Below are positions 13,301 to 28,300 of a stretch of DNA of 64,000 nt, one piece after another. The notes below the pieces were generated by a model. It was given only the letters and a program-made list of their open reading frames with translations, did no database searches and was not told the DNA's origin. The DNA is from Kryptolebias marmoratus (lineage: Eukaryota > Chordata > Actinopteri > Cyprinodontiformes > Rivulidae). Every line of letters starts with the position of its first letter. The stretch's first letter is position 1. Where the stretch lies: NCBI RefSeq assembly GCF_001649575.2, contig NC_051451.1, positions 17,916,433 to 17,980,432 of the forward strand. The letters run 5' to 3'. A program made the translations under genes and the position numbers.

Positions 13301-16300
13301 ATAACACAGCATGGAGTTTTCTGAGGTTGACTGTAATTACAGAGGCACGGATGAACCAAATGATAAATCACCGATTGTGAATTTCATGTGAAATCGTATA
13401 ACTGAAAGTGGGAATTTACACTGCAAGCTCGCTCATTCTAAAAATAAAAATCATATTTCTTGAAGAAACCCATATCGCCTTCCACCTTTCATGCCCACAT
13501 TTTAAACGAAGATCTCATGTGATTTGTTCGTGCTTGGAGTAGGTGACGGGGATGACTCTCAGCTACCACCACTCCAGATTTTAACTCAATATCTGTAAAA
13601 ATGAGTGGGTTACAACAATTTTTGTGTTTTCTAAGTTTGACAGCAGTGGTGGCCATCTTGAATCAGGCTGACACCAAACAATAAATCAATTGTAGACGAA
13701 CATTCAATGATTATTTTGCGAGAGTTTCATTAAAATGTGTCCAGTGAATCACGAGATACTTTGCTAACAGATCGACAGAAAAAACAAACACACACCCAGA
13801 TACACAGGCAATTGCATGATCACCCACCATTCATGGTGGCAGGCAGTGACTATGTGGAAATGACAATGCAGGAAACAAATTTGGAAAAGAAAAAGGCTCA
13901 TTAAAAAAAATTACATCATTTCAGACCCTCGATTATTCTTTCCTAAAATGATCACACGTTTGAGCCATCAGGACTCTCTGTTAAAAAAAGGACTTTGTTC
14001 AAAGAAACCTGTTTCCTGTCCAGCTTTGCTGTTCTTGGCAGCCCTCTGCAGATGGAACTGATTTCTGACAGACCACACACCATTTTAAAGGGTGGATGGT
14101 GTTTATTTATATGGAGAGGGCTTGTGAATACCTCTCAAACGGCTCAAGATATTTGCACAAATTAAGTAACCTATACATTTGCCGTCCCACCCTTTCTTCT
14201 CTGCCACTCCACCCCTTTTCCCCGAGATGAATAAATACAGAAATTGCCCTGATAAGTTTCATGGCATCATCCGGGCATAATGATTGGCTGAGGCTTGCAG
14301 CTGGTGTTTGCAGATGTGTGTAAATCTGTGTGCAACACCAAATCATTAAGTCCACATAAATGGTACTTCCAATCTATACATGTGACTGTGTGTACGTATA
14401 TTGTAGCACCATATGGCAGAGGCTTGTTTCCTGGACCTCACTGCAATGGCTCAGCTGTTGATTCAGCTGGAAAAGTGTGTGTGTGTTTGTGAGGGAGACA
14501 GAGAGGGCCTTTGGCGGGTGTAAGAGCCTCAGACCAGCAGAGCTTGAGGCTGACAGCACCAACTCAACCATCCCCATGAGACTCAACAGCCATGTTAACA
14601 ATCCGAGTGCTAACTCGCAGTTACAGCCCTGTTAACCCTCTTGGCCAATACTAATATATACACACGGTTATGAAAAGGCTACACAAATTACAAGGGAAGG
14701 AAATTTTACAAACACTGCCGCTGAAATTCAAGCAGGACTACACATCATCCCCCAGATGAAAGGTGATTATGTGAACTGGTTGAAGTGCGTGTTTTGATGC
14801 CACTTGCACTGACCTATTTATGTCAGCCTGTCTCAGTTCCATGCCAACCAAACATTAATCCCAACAGGCTTAATTTTCACATTTGCTTTGTCAGTGAAGA
14901 GAAATACAAGATGCTTCAAGCGCAATAAAATAAATCAAATGAATAACGGACTGGCCTCAGATCTGAGCACACGAGCACTTTTCTATTATGCCTGGCATTA
15001 TTTACAAAACCACAACCTCTGGGAAGGAGGAATGGAAGAGGGATCACGGATGAACTGGCTGGAGGTTCAAAGGCTCCACTCAACTCAAATCCACTCTTTC
15101 AAGCCCTTCTGTTGGTGTGCAGTTGTCATCTTAACCAGCTTAGCCTCTCGACTCTCTGCTACCCCATTTCTACGCAGCTCTCACAAAAGGGTCTTGGGTG
15201 TGTGCCATGATTTTGAACTCCCAACAGATCACAATGCAAAACCTTTCCAGCAGCCTGTTAAACGGCTCACAGACACGTGTTTTCAGTTAAACAATTAGGT
15301 GCCTAGTTTGCAAAGAAAGCCCCTTGTTCTGCTGGACTGATAGGAGTGAGACACTAGTGGTTTAAAGCGAGTGCAAAGATGAGACAAAAGGAGAAATCCC
15401 CTCCTCTGAAGTAACTTTCACATGGTTAACTTCCAGCTGGAACACTCCCATTTGGTTTACCTCCGTCTACCATCATCTTTCACCAACTCCATAAAAAGGG
15501 TGGACTCTTTGCAAAATGTTGCTCTGAACTTAAGGAAGTCCAGCAGACAGTGAGTAAGAGATTAACCAAAGAAAGTGGGCTTTCGCAGACCATTTCATGC
15601 TGCTTTCGTCAGCGACTGAATCTGGATCTCATTCCCAAAGCACAGTGAGTAAAACAGTACGCGTCAAAACTGCCCATATGCTTTCACAAGCTTTAACTTC
15701 ATTAGCCCCGCTGAGTGTGTGGTACATGGGTGTGTTGGACAGGCAGGAAACGGTCCAACTAACAGTTTCCATTTTCACTAACTTCCAAGGTATTTCACAC
15801 ACCTCATCCATTTTAGTTCAACAATATGTTCCATGCTTTCTGAGGGTTCTTTTTTTTGCTGACTTTAACTGGGCGTATATGATCACGCAATCAAGAGTCA
15901 TCCAAATGGAAATACTACTACAAAAGTATGTCTTCAGCACTCCTGCTTTACTCCCTCCTACCAACCTGCCATCCAAAACAACTGCAAATAATTTCTAAAA
16001 TAAAAGGCTTAACATGGATCTTGCCCATTTCTTTTCATGGCAGAGTTATATATAGTTTGGTGAAAACCTATAAAACAACATTATGCACAATCTCATGCAA
16101 TATTGCAATATGTCGCGTGATTGGCGCTTTGAGTATGTGGTATGGAGGACTCTCAGCTACCACCCCACCAAAGTTTAGTGTAATATCTGTAAAATGCACA
16201 AAGCTATAGGATTTTTTGTGTAAGCTAATGCTGATTAGCTGCTGCGACCATATTGAATTGGGTGGACTCCAAAGGTTAATCAAGTGCAAATGTGCAGCCA

Positions 16301-19300
16301 ATGGCTAGTTTCTGGTCGTTTCATAGAAATATGTTGCAATATTTTGCTAACAGACAAACAGGGTTGACTCCAAAAGTTTTGTCAAGGTTTTAAGCAAAAA
16401 TGTTGTAAAATGCGTTGCATTCAAAGTATGTGTTGGTGACGACACTCGGCTACTACCATATCAATTTTTAGCTCATTATCTGTAAAACTGGCTGAGTGAT
16501 AGCCATTTCTTTGTGATTTAAACAGTCAGTTGTCTGTGGTGGCCATCTTGAATTGGGCTGACTCTAAAGGTTAATAGATGGCAACCCAATGATTACTATT
16601 TAAGTTTCATTAAAATCTGTTCCGTGATTTATGAGATATTTAGCTAAAGATACAGACAAACAAACGCATGCACAAACAAGAAACATGCAAAAACATTATC
16701 ACTCCTCTTTTGCCTTCATCTTTAAGTGATAAGGACAACTCAACAAATATTAAGAACAAATTCTTTGAACTGACTGTGAAATTTGTCAGAATGGCTTTGT
16801 AGAATAATACAGACATCTACTCAGAATATTTTAAACAGTGCATTCATGTCCAAACCAAAAGGCAAAGCTACAGTACAGTGCATCGAAAAGTCCTTGTTAA
16901 AATTCCAGTGAGGGGAATCACGAGGCGCCTGGTCTGCATTACTCTGTTTTTGAAGACTGCTTCGGGGAAAGTTAAACTGCCTTTTTCTATGACATTTAAC
17001 TCCGCTTACTAACTTCCAAAACCAAATACGGAAAACAGACAAAAGAGGAATGCTAAAACAAAACCGCTGTCCGTCAGTTATTTCATTACAGCCCGTCAAC
17101 ATTTTATAAAGGACGACAGAAAAAAAAATCAGAATCCGCTTGAGAGATTTACAAGAAACCTCATAATTAGCAACACATGATAATAATACAGAATCTGTTG
17201 TTTATGCTGAAGTACGTGACTATGCTTCAGACTTATCTGATCAGTGTCATCTGAAATTATTTTAATATACAATGTGAATTTTCACATAAGGTCACCAAAA
17301 TGAAGAAAACTCAACAAGTGTGTTATTACATACACATTACCAACACTGACAGAGGTCTGGGTGCTTTATTGTCACATGGCGCCAAAGATGAAGGATAATG
17401 TTTTTGTCCTCATTTGAGTGCATGTGCAAGTTTGTTTGCAAACTATTTCATGAACTGCAGAACGGATTTCGATTAAACGTTCAGGACAACAACTGATTAA
17501 CTTTTGGTGTCAGTCCAATTGAAGATGGCCACCACAGCCAAATGACCTTAGAAAACACAAAAATAGTTATAGTTCAGTCGATTTTACAGATATTGTTATA
17601 AATTTTTGGTATGGTTGTAGTTGAGACTCAAAATATTTAAATATCTTATGAACCAATGGAAGGATTTCAATGAAACTTTCAGAAATTATTAATTGAATTT
17701 ATCTCTACAACTGGTTTGAGTTAATCCAAATCAGTGCTAGTTTAAAACTATAGCACGAAAAGCAGTGAGTGATGTGTATTCCTTAAAGAAATGCTAGGTC
17801 TTCCATATAGTAGAGTATATTATGTTCTTTTTTCATAAGCTGGCAACATTTTTGAATTGTTAATGAGTCGTTTCCGAGATACTCTTGTCAAAACACACCG
17901 GGACTACAGTGAAAAATATGGTAGCTGAGAGACCTCAATATGCTGCAGCTGAAGTAAGCTTGTGTAAGTGTGAAAAACAAAAAGAAATGTTAAAAAATAT
18001 CTTCAAAAATATGGCAATATCAGGAGTATAAAATCTGATATGGAGATGTACCAAATACAACCAAACCAAAATAACTGCATTTCAATAACTTACAATAAAT
18101 GTCCCACAAACAGAGACAACAGTAAAAGTGTTTTTGTGGACAAAACCTAAACAAGATTAAATGAGTGCTAGTTTTTTGAAGTATTTTCATGTATATCTCT
18201 GTTTTATGATTCAAAATGGTAATATAAATAAGAAAAACAAATGTTGTAGCTCATGGCTTCACATCCTTAAAGAGTCTGCTTTAATTTCCTCAAGAGTCTT
18301 TAACCATTAAAAGAACATCTCAACAACTGTAACCTGACAGGATGCTTGTAATAAAGTGCCAATAAAAATCCAATTTCAAACCGTTTTTTGTTAATTCCTT
18401 TGTCTCATGCAGACAAAATTTAAAAAAATCTTTACAGTTTAGGTGCTTTTTAAGATTTTTTTTAAAATGGTCACTGAAAATGTCAAAAGAAAATCATGAA
18501 AGACCACCAGAAAGCCTGGAGAGTCCAGCCTTAGACCAATTACAGAAAAGCTCTGAGTCTTTGAAGGCCAAGGTTAAAAAACGAGCGGGTTGGGTCAGAC
18601 TTTTGCACAGTGCTGTATATTTAAATAAAAATCCATCAGTTGTCAATTTTCTGTGTCTAATTTGGGGAATATTAGAGGAAGAATGTTCAAAAATATATTA
18701 TTGTTGAATATTTATGTTGCCAACTGTTATAGGGTGAAATATTGGCATAATCCAGAATTACCAACAAATAGCTGGAAGTTATTAAATAACTTTGTTTTTA
18801 ATCCTAGAATCGGTAAAAAACAACACTGTAGAATAAAAGAACTAAAAAAAATAAAGGAAACAGTACGTCCTAATTGAACCCATGTATAACACCATTCTAA
18901 ACTCCATATATAATCGGTAAGTCGAGGTACATTATGTAAGTGAGAAAGCCCACGAGTGTTGTGTCAGCTGTGTTTTGGCATTAGAGTCCTGGAGGCGTTT
19001 AACGTCAGCGAAGTTCCTCTGTTTTTTATTTGTTTCAACGTGTAATGAGAAGCAGGTGGACGAGCACCTGACATCTGCCCCCTCACCAAGAGAAAAGTGC
19101 TCCTCAGTCGGTCTGAACACAAGCCGAAGACAAAGCAAACATAAGCCAAGAGCAGACTGGACTCACCTTCTGAAAGAAATCCTCCCCGCCATTGACTCTC
19201 CCCTCAGAGGCGGCTAAAGTGAGACAGAGAAAAAGAAAAATAAATGTATGAAACCACACAGACACTTAGTTTTCAATATGATCCCAACAAGGCCAAATCA

Positions 19301-22300
19301 CACTGTGATTATTAGGTCCTCAAAGTGTTACAGTATCTTCATTCAGAGGAGTGTTTTTGGTGGATCTCTATTTCTCTGGATATTGTGTTTGGAGCCGTTA
19401 GTGATATTCCTGATTGGCAGCAGTGGAATAAAATGTTCCAAGTAATTTTCTGTAATCCTGGAGATTGGAGACCGCTTCCGCAAAACAAATTGATGAATAC
19501 TGTGAAAAAAAAAAAAAAAAACTTGGCCATTTCTTTTACAGTAGCAAGAAATAGCTACTCGTTGGCCAACTAGTGGTGATTTCTTACTTTGACAAAGAAA
19601 GCAATGCTCTTTCTCTTAACAATTTTCAGCATGTTATAAACTTATTTGTACTACATTATCATTATTCAAAAAATAAGCCATCCGCAAGCAAAATAGCTGT
19701 GATGGTTTCCAAGAAATTTTCTGAGCAGGTGAGAAAGCCAACAAACTTCCCCAGCTGTTACAGTACGCTGGATGGAAGCAAGTCAGGCCTGAAGTCACTC
19801 CAACACATCTGCAAGTCCCTCAGACTGTGGCAGCTCTGTTGATGAAAAATACATATCTGCTGTCCAAGGAGAATTCTCATGCTCCTCTGTCATTTGGGAA
19901 TCCAGGGACGGTTTAATGATGCCTTGCAGCCTGCGTTCATCAACGAAGCCATAAATGCTGACCTCAGTGAAACAACTGCGGTGATGATTAAAGCTGCCGT
20001 TCCAGATTTGTACCATGCACTGACTTCCAAAAAACAACCAAAATTACCTAATTTAAAGCTGCACAAAAAAAGACAACATTCCTTTTAAAAAGTGACAAAT
20101 TAGCTAAAGCACTATACACTAAAAAAGCAAAAATTCCACCATGCTGAATTGAAGTCCTAGCATGCCTGAGTTTAAAACTAATATTATGTTATGATCAGAA
20201 AAGACAACATTATAGCCATTTTGGTCAACCTTGTAATATGCACATTATCAAATGTTATTGCACAATGTCAAGCTCAAACTAAGTGTTGGAGTTGATTCTC
20301 AGCTGCTGTCATATCAGATTTTAGCTCAATATCTGTTAAAATGACCGACTTACAGCCATTGTTGTTTGAAAAAGTTAATTAGCTGCATAGGCCATCTCAA
20401 ATCATGTTGACTCCAAATGTTAATGTGTTGTAGATGAACGCTTAAGTATTACTTTCTGAACGTTTCATTAAATTCCATCCAGTGACTCATGGGATATTTT
20501 GCTAACACACAATCAGGGTTGACTCCAACTAAAGGTTTGAGCAAATATTTTGAACAATGAGTAGCATTTGGAGTATGTGTAGTGGATGACTCTCAGTTAC
20601 ACACACATCCACTTTTAGCTCAATATGTGTAAAATTGGCCTAGTTATAGCTATTTGTGTGTGTTTTTTAAGTCAGTTGGCTGTGGTGGCCATCTTGAATT
20701 GGTTTAACTCCAAAAGTTAATCAGTTAATCATAATTACATCACAAATTTCCACTATCTTTTTAACCAACATGTCGATGTATTTCTGGGGCTATATTTGCA
20801 CCACATCTCATATTTTTATCCAGACATTAAAGCCAGATTGCCTTCATCATAAGATAATCAAGTAAGTCTGTCCAGACACTCGTTTACACTCTGCTCTGGT
20901 TCAAAAGGTGAGTCTGCTCCTGATGAAATGTGTGTATATTAAACACTCACTAACACCGTGCATTGATAAAAGATTGAGTCTGAATGCTCGGTGGTGTAAA
21001 AACTCAGGGTCACAAAGTAAAGTCTTTCAGAAAATATGCATAATAGAAACTGATGGTTTGTGCAGGAACAGTAAAACAGAAGTCCGTTTTTATAAAGCAG
21101 TCATTTAAAAAAATATATTCCACCTATCAGCCTTCTGTCAAAATTATCTTCCTTAAAATACGTCAACAATCTAACAGGTGTCACAGAAAAGCAGCAAATC
21201 AGAGTCAATACCGAGTAGCGTTCTCTGTCTTGGGTAGATCCGAACAATCTAGACTCGGGTTTTATCCCTCTCTTTAGGAGAGGCTTTGAAACCAGTGAGC
21301 ACCGTTTTTACATCGGAGGTAAAGCTCTGTTCGTGCAGGAGGTGAACCCGCTCGAACCAACGGCTGTTCTGTGCACCAGGAGTATAGAAACGAGAAGCTC
21401 AGATTACAACAACACACACAGCAGGAGACTCGATTCTTTCTCTGGTAAGGAGAAAGAACAAAACTTCACAAAGCAGAGAGCTGATGGACGCTATATTAAA
21501 GTTTAAAAATATTACATTGTTTGAACAGCATTTCAAGCAGAACAAAAAATGAGGATACACTGAGCTAGGGCAAAAACTTTTGTGCTTTTGTTTTAATCAC
21601 ATGACCTCCTTTAGAAAACCAGCGATGAAAGAAAATTCCAGTTATTTTGCATATCATGCAGGAGTTTTGTTAACAAGTAAAAACTGTCACAGATGTTCAA
21701 ATAATGCGGCTGAAGCAATATTGAATTCCTCTCCCGTTACTTCAAAAGGCCTCTTATTTCTGTTTAAAGTCGCAGTGATTTTTCACGATCTGTGACGCAC
21801 TTGGAATGCTACCAAGATGCTGCGCTTGATCAGAGGACAGATGACCGATAAGACAATGGAAACAGGAAGGCAGCTTGTCATAAACACTGATTGAATTTTA
21901 AGTTAGGACAAACTGTACCTCAGTAATTCGAGAAAATCAGAAGTTGATCACCGATACAGGCAGTTATTATAGAAGATACAAACTCAAAACTTTGGTTTTT
22001 AATCTTTTTATGTTTTGAGTAATGTCCAATAAAAAATACTTTAAAATACAATAACTGATAAAACTGAAATGAAGGATATTAATTTTTAAAAAAAGAAAAC
22101 ATGGCTCATAAAAGACTGTTTGTTTCCTGTGGGAATTAAGACTTAAAAAAAAGAATTGCAGCAAAAGCAGCCAATCTAGCACAGCGGACAGCAGTCAGCG
22201 GCAACATGCTGATGAGATAAGAGTATAAAATATGAAACGATAAATATAAAACTGGGTTATATGATAACTAAGAGGACACTTCATACTTGACTGTTCAAGA

Positions 22301-25300
22301 AATGTTCCAGGGTTGGCGTGTGAGAACCCAAATGTTCACAGCATTTGCTCCAAATTTCCTGCAGAGATTTTTCCGCCCAGCACCGGAGATGTAAATGGGC
22401 CAGACGACGTGTGAATGTTCTGCAGCGGCAAATCTTCCAAAGCATTTACAGCAAGTGCCTCAAATTAGAGCTGCACCGTGTTAGAAAAAAGGCAATTATT
22501 GGTTAAAGACACTCATTGCTAAGTTAAAAAAATGTTATCCTGAACTAAATCAAGAGGTGCAGTTTGAAAGAATTCACTCCAGTAGTTTCCCAGATACATT
22601 GAATGCAATTCTGAAATGCGGGTCCACACTCAATGTAAACAAAGCAATCATCGAAAACCACGTGGAAGCTTGGGCTCAAGGGTAAGGAGCTTCATCCAAA
22701 CAGCATAATTTCCATATAAGATTTGTTTGTTAAACCTTTATAAGTTTTTTTTTTTTTTAAATCAACATTTAAATCATCTGGGCCAAATTCCAACCAGACA
22801 TAAACATTAATCTGTAGATAAACAGTTTATATGATGCATAAGAAAAGCCGTGTGTTTAGCTGTTAACCTTTCAGTGACAACAAACCAACACAAACAACGC
22901 AGCGGCATTTTTGGCACACGAGCGCAGGAAGCTGAAGGAATCTGATGTGGGACATGAGTGAAAACATGAGCCATGTGTTCAGAGTGAAACATCCTGTTAG
23001 CACATGTGTAAACGGGCCGTGAGAACAGACATACGAGAGGCTCAGCGAGCGAGAAGCTACAAGCAGCCGAAATATGAAAAACAACCGCATGATTTAACAA
23101 AAACTAAACGGTGTGCTATGGGTTAAGAAGTAGAGAATTTCGCGTATAAATGACAAAGCGTACACCAGAAATCGGCTCTCAGCTTATTGCATTTTAAGAT
23201 GAAAGCTTCCTTATCGTATTTTCTGCGTGTTGGCGAGAATCCTAGAAGAAATAAACTGAAATAAACTGTTGAGTCACACTGAACAGGGTATGTGATTTTT
23301 GATGAGTGTTACAACAGCAAACAAGGTTAGCATTCACTTAAAATTTTCAGCTACAGCCGTCAAAACACGTCTATTGAGATTTATCACTGAATTCTAAATC
23401 TTAGGCCAAGTTCACAGAAGTAGATAACCATAAATGTCATGCTGCAGACTAATGTTGAAGAATGCACACAAAAGGCCCCTGTCTGAGGTTAATCATCAGC
23501 TAAATCTGTGGTCAAATGCTCTGTTTGGGCACTTTAAATATCTTTGTGAGGCATGCTTGATATCTGTACTTTGTAGTGATTTTTGAATTAACTGTATGAC
23601 TAAAAGAGTAACTTAGAAGATAGATGCGCTCTTAAAAGATTTAGATAAGAAATCAACAAACTAAACAGTTTGAAAAAGACGTTTTATGGCCCAACTTGTG
23701 TGTCCTAGAGAGACGCTTTAAGAAGGTTCAAAATAAGTGCAAATTGCTGAAGCCTTTTGTTTCTCCTAAAAGCCTTAAATCTGAAACAAAACTTCCACGT
23801 CAAGTAAAATTTGTACGGACAGGACTGATAAGTTTCTCTCTGTTTAAGTAAAACAATAACAAACCCCTCCCCTCCTAAGACTAATATCACCAATATGATA
23901 GCGATTCAAATGACTGATTGCAGGTTTACTTATTTTTAAATTTAAGAGCCCAAATAAAATCTACATTAAGCTTTGAAGGGAACCTTTTTTGAATCATTTG
24001 AACTCAACAAGTTGGATTGTCAATCATCATAAAATTAGAGACACAATCAGACCATAGATTGTTTTTAATTTTTACATATTTATGTGATTTCTGGTTCAAT
24101 TCTCAGTACTCAGGCAACACAAGAAGTCTATTTTTTTGTTGGCCTACAGAAAAGCCCAGTAGGCTTCTTTTATGGTAGACATCAAGCCAACATTTACAGT
24201 TAGGGAGCACATTTTTATGACTTATATTCTGTGTGTATATTTACATAAAAGCTACACTTGAGTTTGGTTCAAGTTTTGAATACAACGCAGTGCTCCTGTC
24301 ATCCAGCGAAGGCATCAAAGTTGAAAACCCGCAATGCTTTCCAGCAGAAACTCCATGCTGCAATCAGTTCTGCCGTTTGATCCATCTTTGAAAATATGCT
24401 GCTAATAATAACTCCTAATTAGACGGAATGCTAATTTGACAAAATAGTCATGACGTTTGAAGATCATATCCACCCACTTAAATTCTCTCCACGTAATTTC
24501 TTAATGAACACCATCAGTGTCACTACATGTAAAAGACGATCGATGTCGAAGTGGAAAGCACACAGGGCTCATTGCTGCCAGATGGAGCGGGGCCTGGCTT
24601 TCATTATTTTGCGGAAAGACTAAGTTTCTGGGAGAGTCCGCTGTTTTGACAGTAAAGGAATGCAAAAAGCGTTTATTTCTACGGTTATGACTTCAGTTCA
24701 CACACGCACACACACAACAATGCAGCAAACAATAGAGACAAACCCTAAATAATCAAATCACAAGACAATTTCAAATATATATTTTTAACATTAAATAGTT
24801 AGAGTTGCACACTACCAGGGTTTAGTGGAGGGGATGAGAGTGAGCACAAAAAAAAAACAAAAGCCAAGTTACAAAAAGTCCTAATGGCACATATGTAAGC
24901 CATTACTTTTAACATGCTATGCAATATCATTCATTCAGTCATCGCCACAAAAAGTGGGGGGAGTTTTACACCTGGAGCCAGATGTATAAACAATATGAAT
25001 ATAAAAACTGCTATGTTCTTTGTTTCACAGAGCTTGATGTCCTCATCGTCATTTTTGGAGTTCACACACCTATACCACTACCACTTTTCACTAATAAAAA
25101 CTTCTTTCCCAGTTACCGTTTGACGTCAACACAACATTTAAATTTAGCCTTTCTTCTGAAACAATCACACTAGAAGCCATAATGCTCAGAAGCAGGAAAG
25201 TGAAACAGAAATGCAGTTTATTAGTTGTTTTGTAGCATGTATGTAAAAACACAAGTTAACGCATGCATAATACAACACAACCCTGTCAGAAGGAGTTGAC

Positions 25301-28300
25301 AAATAAAGACATTTTTCTGATAAAATTCCCAGTTCTGGTGTAAGAACCATGTGTGTTTTGTGGCAAACACCACTGGCTAGTGTTAGTCATCCAGTTATAT
25401 GATTTATAGCCTAAAAATTCAGCTCATAATAATTATATTAATTGCTTGCCTTCCGAAGGTCGCTAAAAATTACAATTTTAATCTGTGAAAACACTCGAAG
25501 GAATTTCCAGGAAGTGAGACACACTGATACACAAACCAGACTTCAGAGCCACACCTGACTAAGATGAGCGAGCCAGAAGTAATTTTTCCACATCTTATCA
25601 ACATAATGTTTTCATAGCTGCTTTCTAATATCTTTCCTTCGAGCGAGCGCATTGATTTTTAGTGTATTGCACAGATGAGAAAGTTTCGAACTGGGTTAAG
25701 AAGGGAACCATTTAATTTTTTAATCTAAATGTAGATTTCTTTTAAATGGAGTTTATTTTTTATGTAAATTACCACTGTCCAACATTCAAATGGGCTCAAA
25801 ATATTGCACAAACTATAACAACTATAACACTTGATCCTCTTTACATTTGTATGGATTTTATTTGATTCTGCTTACTGCCAGGGAGAACAACCCAAATGTT
25901 GTCAGCGTTCACTCTAAGTTTCTTAATAACACTTTAAGTCCGGGATATATCACTGCAAGTGACTAAATGTGTGTGCTAGGAAGAGTTACTTATTCAGGTT
26001 TTCCCCTAATGAGCTGTTTCTTTGTACTGCTTCCTGTTTGAAATATACTTGCATACAAACAGTGTTATTGAGACAGCAACAAGCCTCATCTGCTGTTCCC
26101 AAAGTGTTCTTCAAGAAATCACTGTGATTTCCAACCTTTTTTCCTTATCACTTCCTTAAAATTTACAACATCTCCAGCATAAAACCTCCCACTGTGAAGT
26201 ACAGCGACTGCGGAAAACATCTGTCTCATAAATATCTCCAACGTGTGTGAATGAAAATGGCTTATGAAAAACAAACTGACAGCATTCAGTCAAACAGATT
26301 TTCCAGTGATGAGGCTGTTTTCAGAAAACTAAAAGTAAATCCAGCACTTCTGTGACAGAGTGTTTCTAAAAGCCTACGACCTCGCGGTTGACAGCTAGTT
26401 GGCAGCGGCAGGGTTTGAAAGCGAAATGAGAGCAAACATGTTGTTACTTTGGCGGATTTTGTTCAAGTTGGCACATAAAAAAAAACAGAAACCAGCACCT
26501 GAGACAGCTTTCAGCTGTTTCTACAAGGGAAGAGCGGTATCTAATCGCCGATTCAGGATTGAGGCATCATGCAACTACAGCAGAAAGAGTTGTCTGGTTT
26601 ACATAATCTTCCAAATTATCGCTCACAAAGAAGCTTCCTAAGTTTTCAACACTGACTTTGGGACTTTTAACAGAAAACTGAGATGCTATAGATACATTTT
26701 GACAGACAAACGTGTTCCTAACAGAGTACATAACTGGTGATTGATCAATTTTGCTGATGCCATTCATGAATCATAAGATGAAAAATGCAATAGTTTTACT
26801 TAATTTTCACTATATAGAAGTGGATTGAAAAAGAGTGTGGGTGTTAAATATGAGCAACTTAAAATGTGCTTATATTCTTTCCATATTTTATTTTACTGTT
26901 CATTTGCTACAAAACAATGATGGTAACTACTTGTATAAAAACTGAAACAAGAAACTGCCTGTCGTAGGATTTGCTGAATTTAAAATGTTAAAAACAGACA
27001 ATTGTTGTTATGCAAAAATGAGCAATTAGCAAGGAGCCCAGGATGAGCAAATATGTTGTTTTTTTTTAAATTGATTTATAGTAATTACCAAAAGTAAACT
27101 ATCACTGAGAATATCTAAAAAGAACATTTTGTCTTCGCAAGATACTGGTCTGTCAGTGGTGTACAGATTTAGTTAAATCCCACACATTTATTTCATTGAA
27201 AATGTAATCATTTTAGTAATTACCACCAGAAACAACAGGTGCCATCCAATTGCCAGAGCTAAGAGCTTAGAAAAAAATTAACTCGACGCTTTGAAACGAC
27301 AATTACTTCCAAGCTTTGGTAAGCAAAGTTCAAACCCATCAAACCGAACAGTTGTCATAATTTTGCATCCTACAGACACCTTCTGTTATCGTGACAGCTC
27401 CTCTCGTCTCTCAGTTTCTGCAGGGTTGCTAAGCAACTATACTATCAAATAAAAGCACTAAGTGCCAGATGTTGCTGTCTGACAAAGATGAAAGCCTTCC
27501 AGGAAAACTAGACTGGATGACCCAAAGGTCACGAGGGTGGGCAGGCTGATGATAAAAAGAAAACAGACAGAGGCCAGACTGTACGACAACAACGGCCTGA
27601 ACCTGTTTATCTCTGCAATAAGATCGTTAGGTTAAGGAAATATGGCAAACGTAAAAATGTGTTTCTGGCAATATGTTTAGTTCACCCTCTACTTTTCTTT
27701 TTTCCTCTCGCTTGGGCAAATGCTGCCAAATGATTTCCCAATATTGTACATTCCTGGTGCCTGGTATCTACTGCGTTAGATCCCCCGGGGAGCGCAGGGA
27801 GTCAGGCTCACTGCACTGTAAACATTTCTTTGTAGTTATTAGGAAATCGCTGATGTTCTCCATTCACAGCAAATTAATTACAAAGCATAAACCTGTCTTT
27901 TTAAGCCTTGACAAAACGATGGAGGATTATCATACCACACATTTTTAGTTTTATTACTATACTAGATTACACAACCTCGGAGTTATCTGCACTCATATGA
28001 CAATTCGGATTAGCTTGAAGGTAATAATGTAGATTTCCTAATTCAGTTAAGGTTTTGGGTGGTGCCTGCACATAGTTTAAGTCTCACCTATTTCCTTTTG
28101 ATCAAGTGGAGAATATTACAAAAATATGACCGGTGGAAAAAAGGCAGACTATAGTGAATGTTGAATAAGGAGAGAGAACAACAAACCAAAACCCAAGGTT
28201 ATCCATACATAAACATTAAAGCTCCACGGGGAGGGGTTATAGGCAGCGTGGTGTACATGTGTTGGTGTGTGCGTGTTTTCCTGTATTTGTGTGTGTGTGC

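Larger units (their letters stand above)
10237..19166 (-). other. bicc1 intron 2 (8.9 kb)
   Basis: AT-rich intron. It contains three copies of the interspersed family described below (13450-13830, 15996-16735, and 17380-17800 reversed) and a fragment resembling the end of a non-autonomous hAT element (12225-12317). The stretch 18470-18640 ends in a motif (tttgcacagtgctgta) often seen at fish transposon ends. Nothing else coding was recognised. Confidence 0.85.

Noticed and set aside
14888..15298. 136-codon plus-strand frame in BICC1 intron 2
   Set aside because: No domain, no splice context and no family resemblance. The length is possible by chance in this much sequence.
15597..15998. 133-codon plus-strand frame
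   Set aside because: No recognisable motif. It lies antisense in an intron and runs up to a repeat copy.
19573..20088. Consecutive plus-strand frames (19573-19842 and 19879-20088) as a possible retroposed gene
   Set aside because: I could not match either to a known family and there is no poly(A) tail or target duplication. They are left as unassigned intron sequence.
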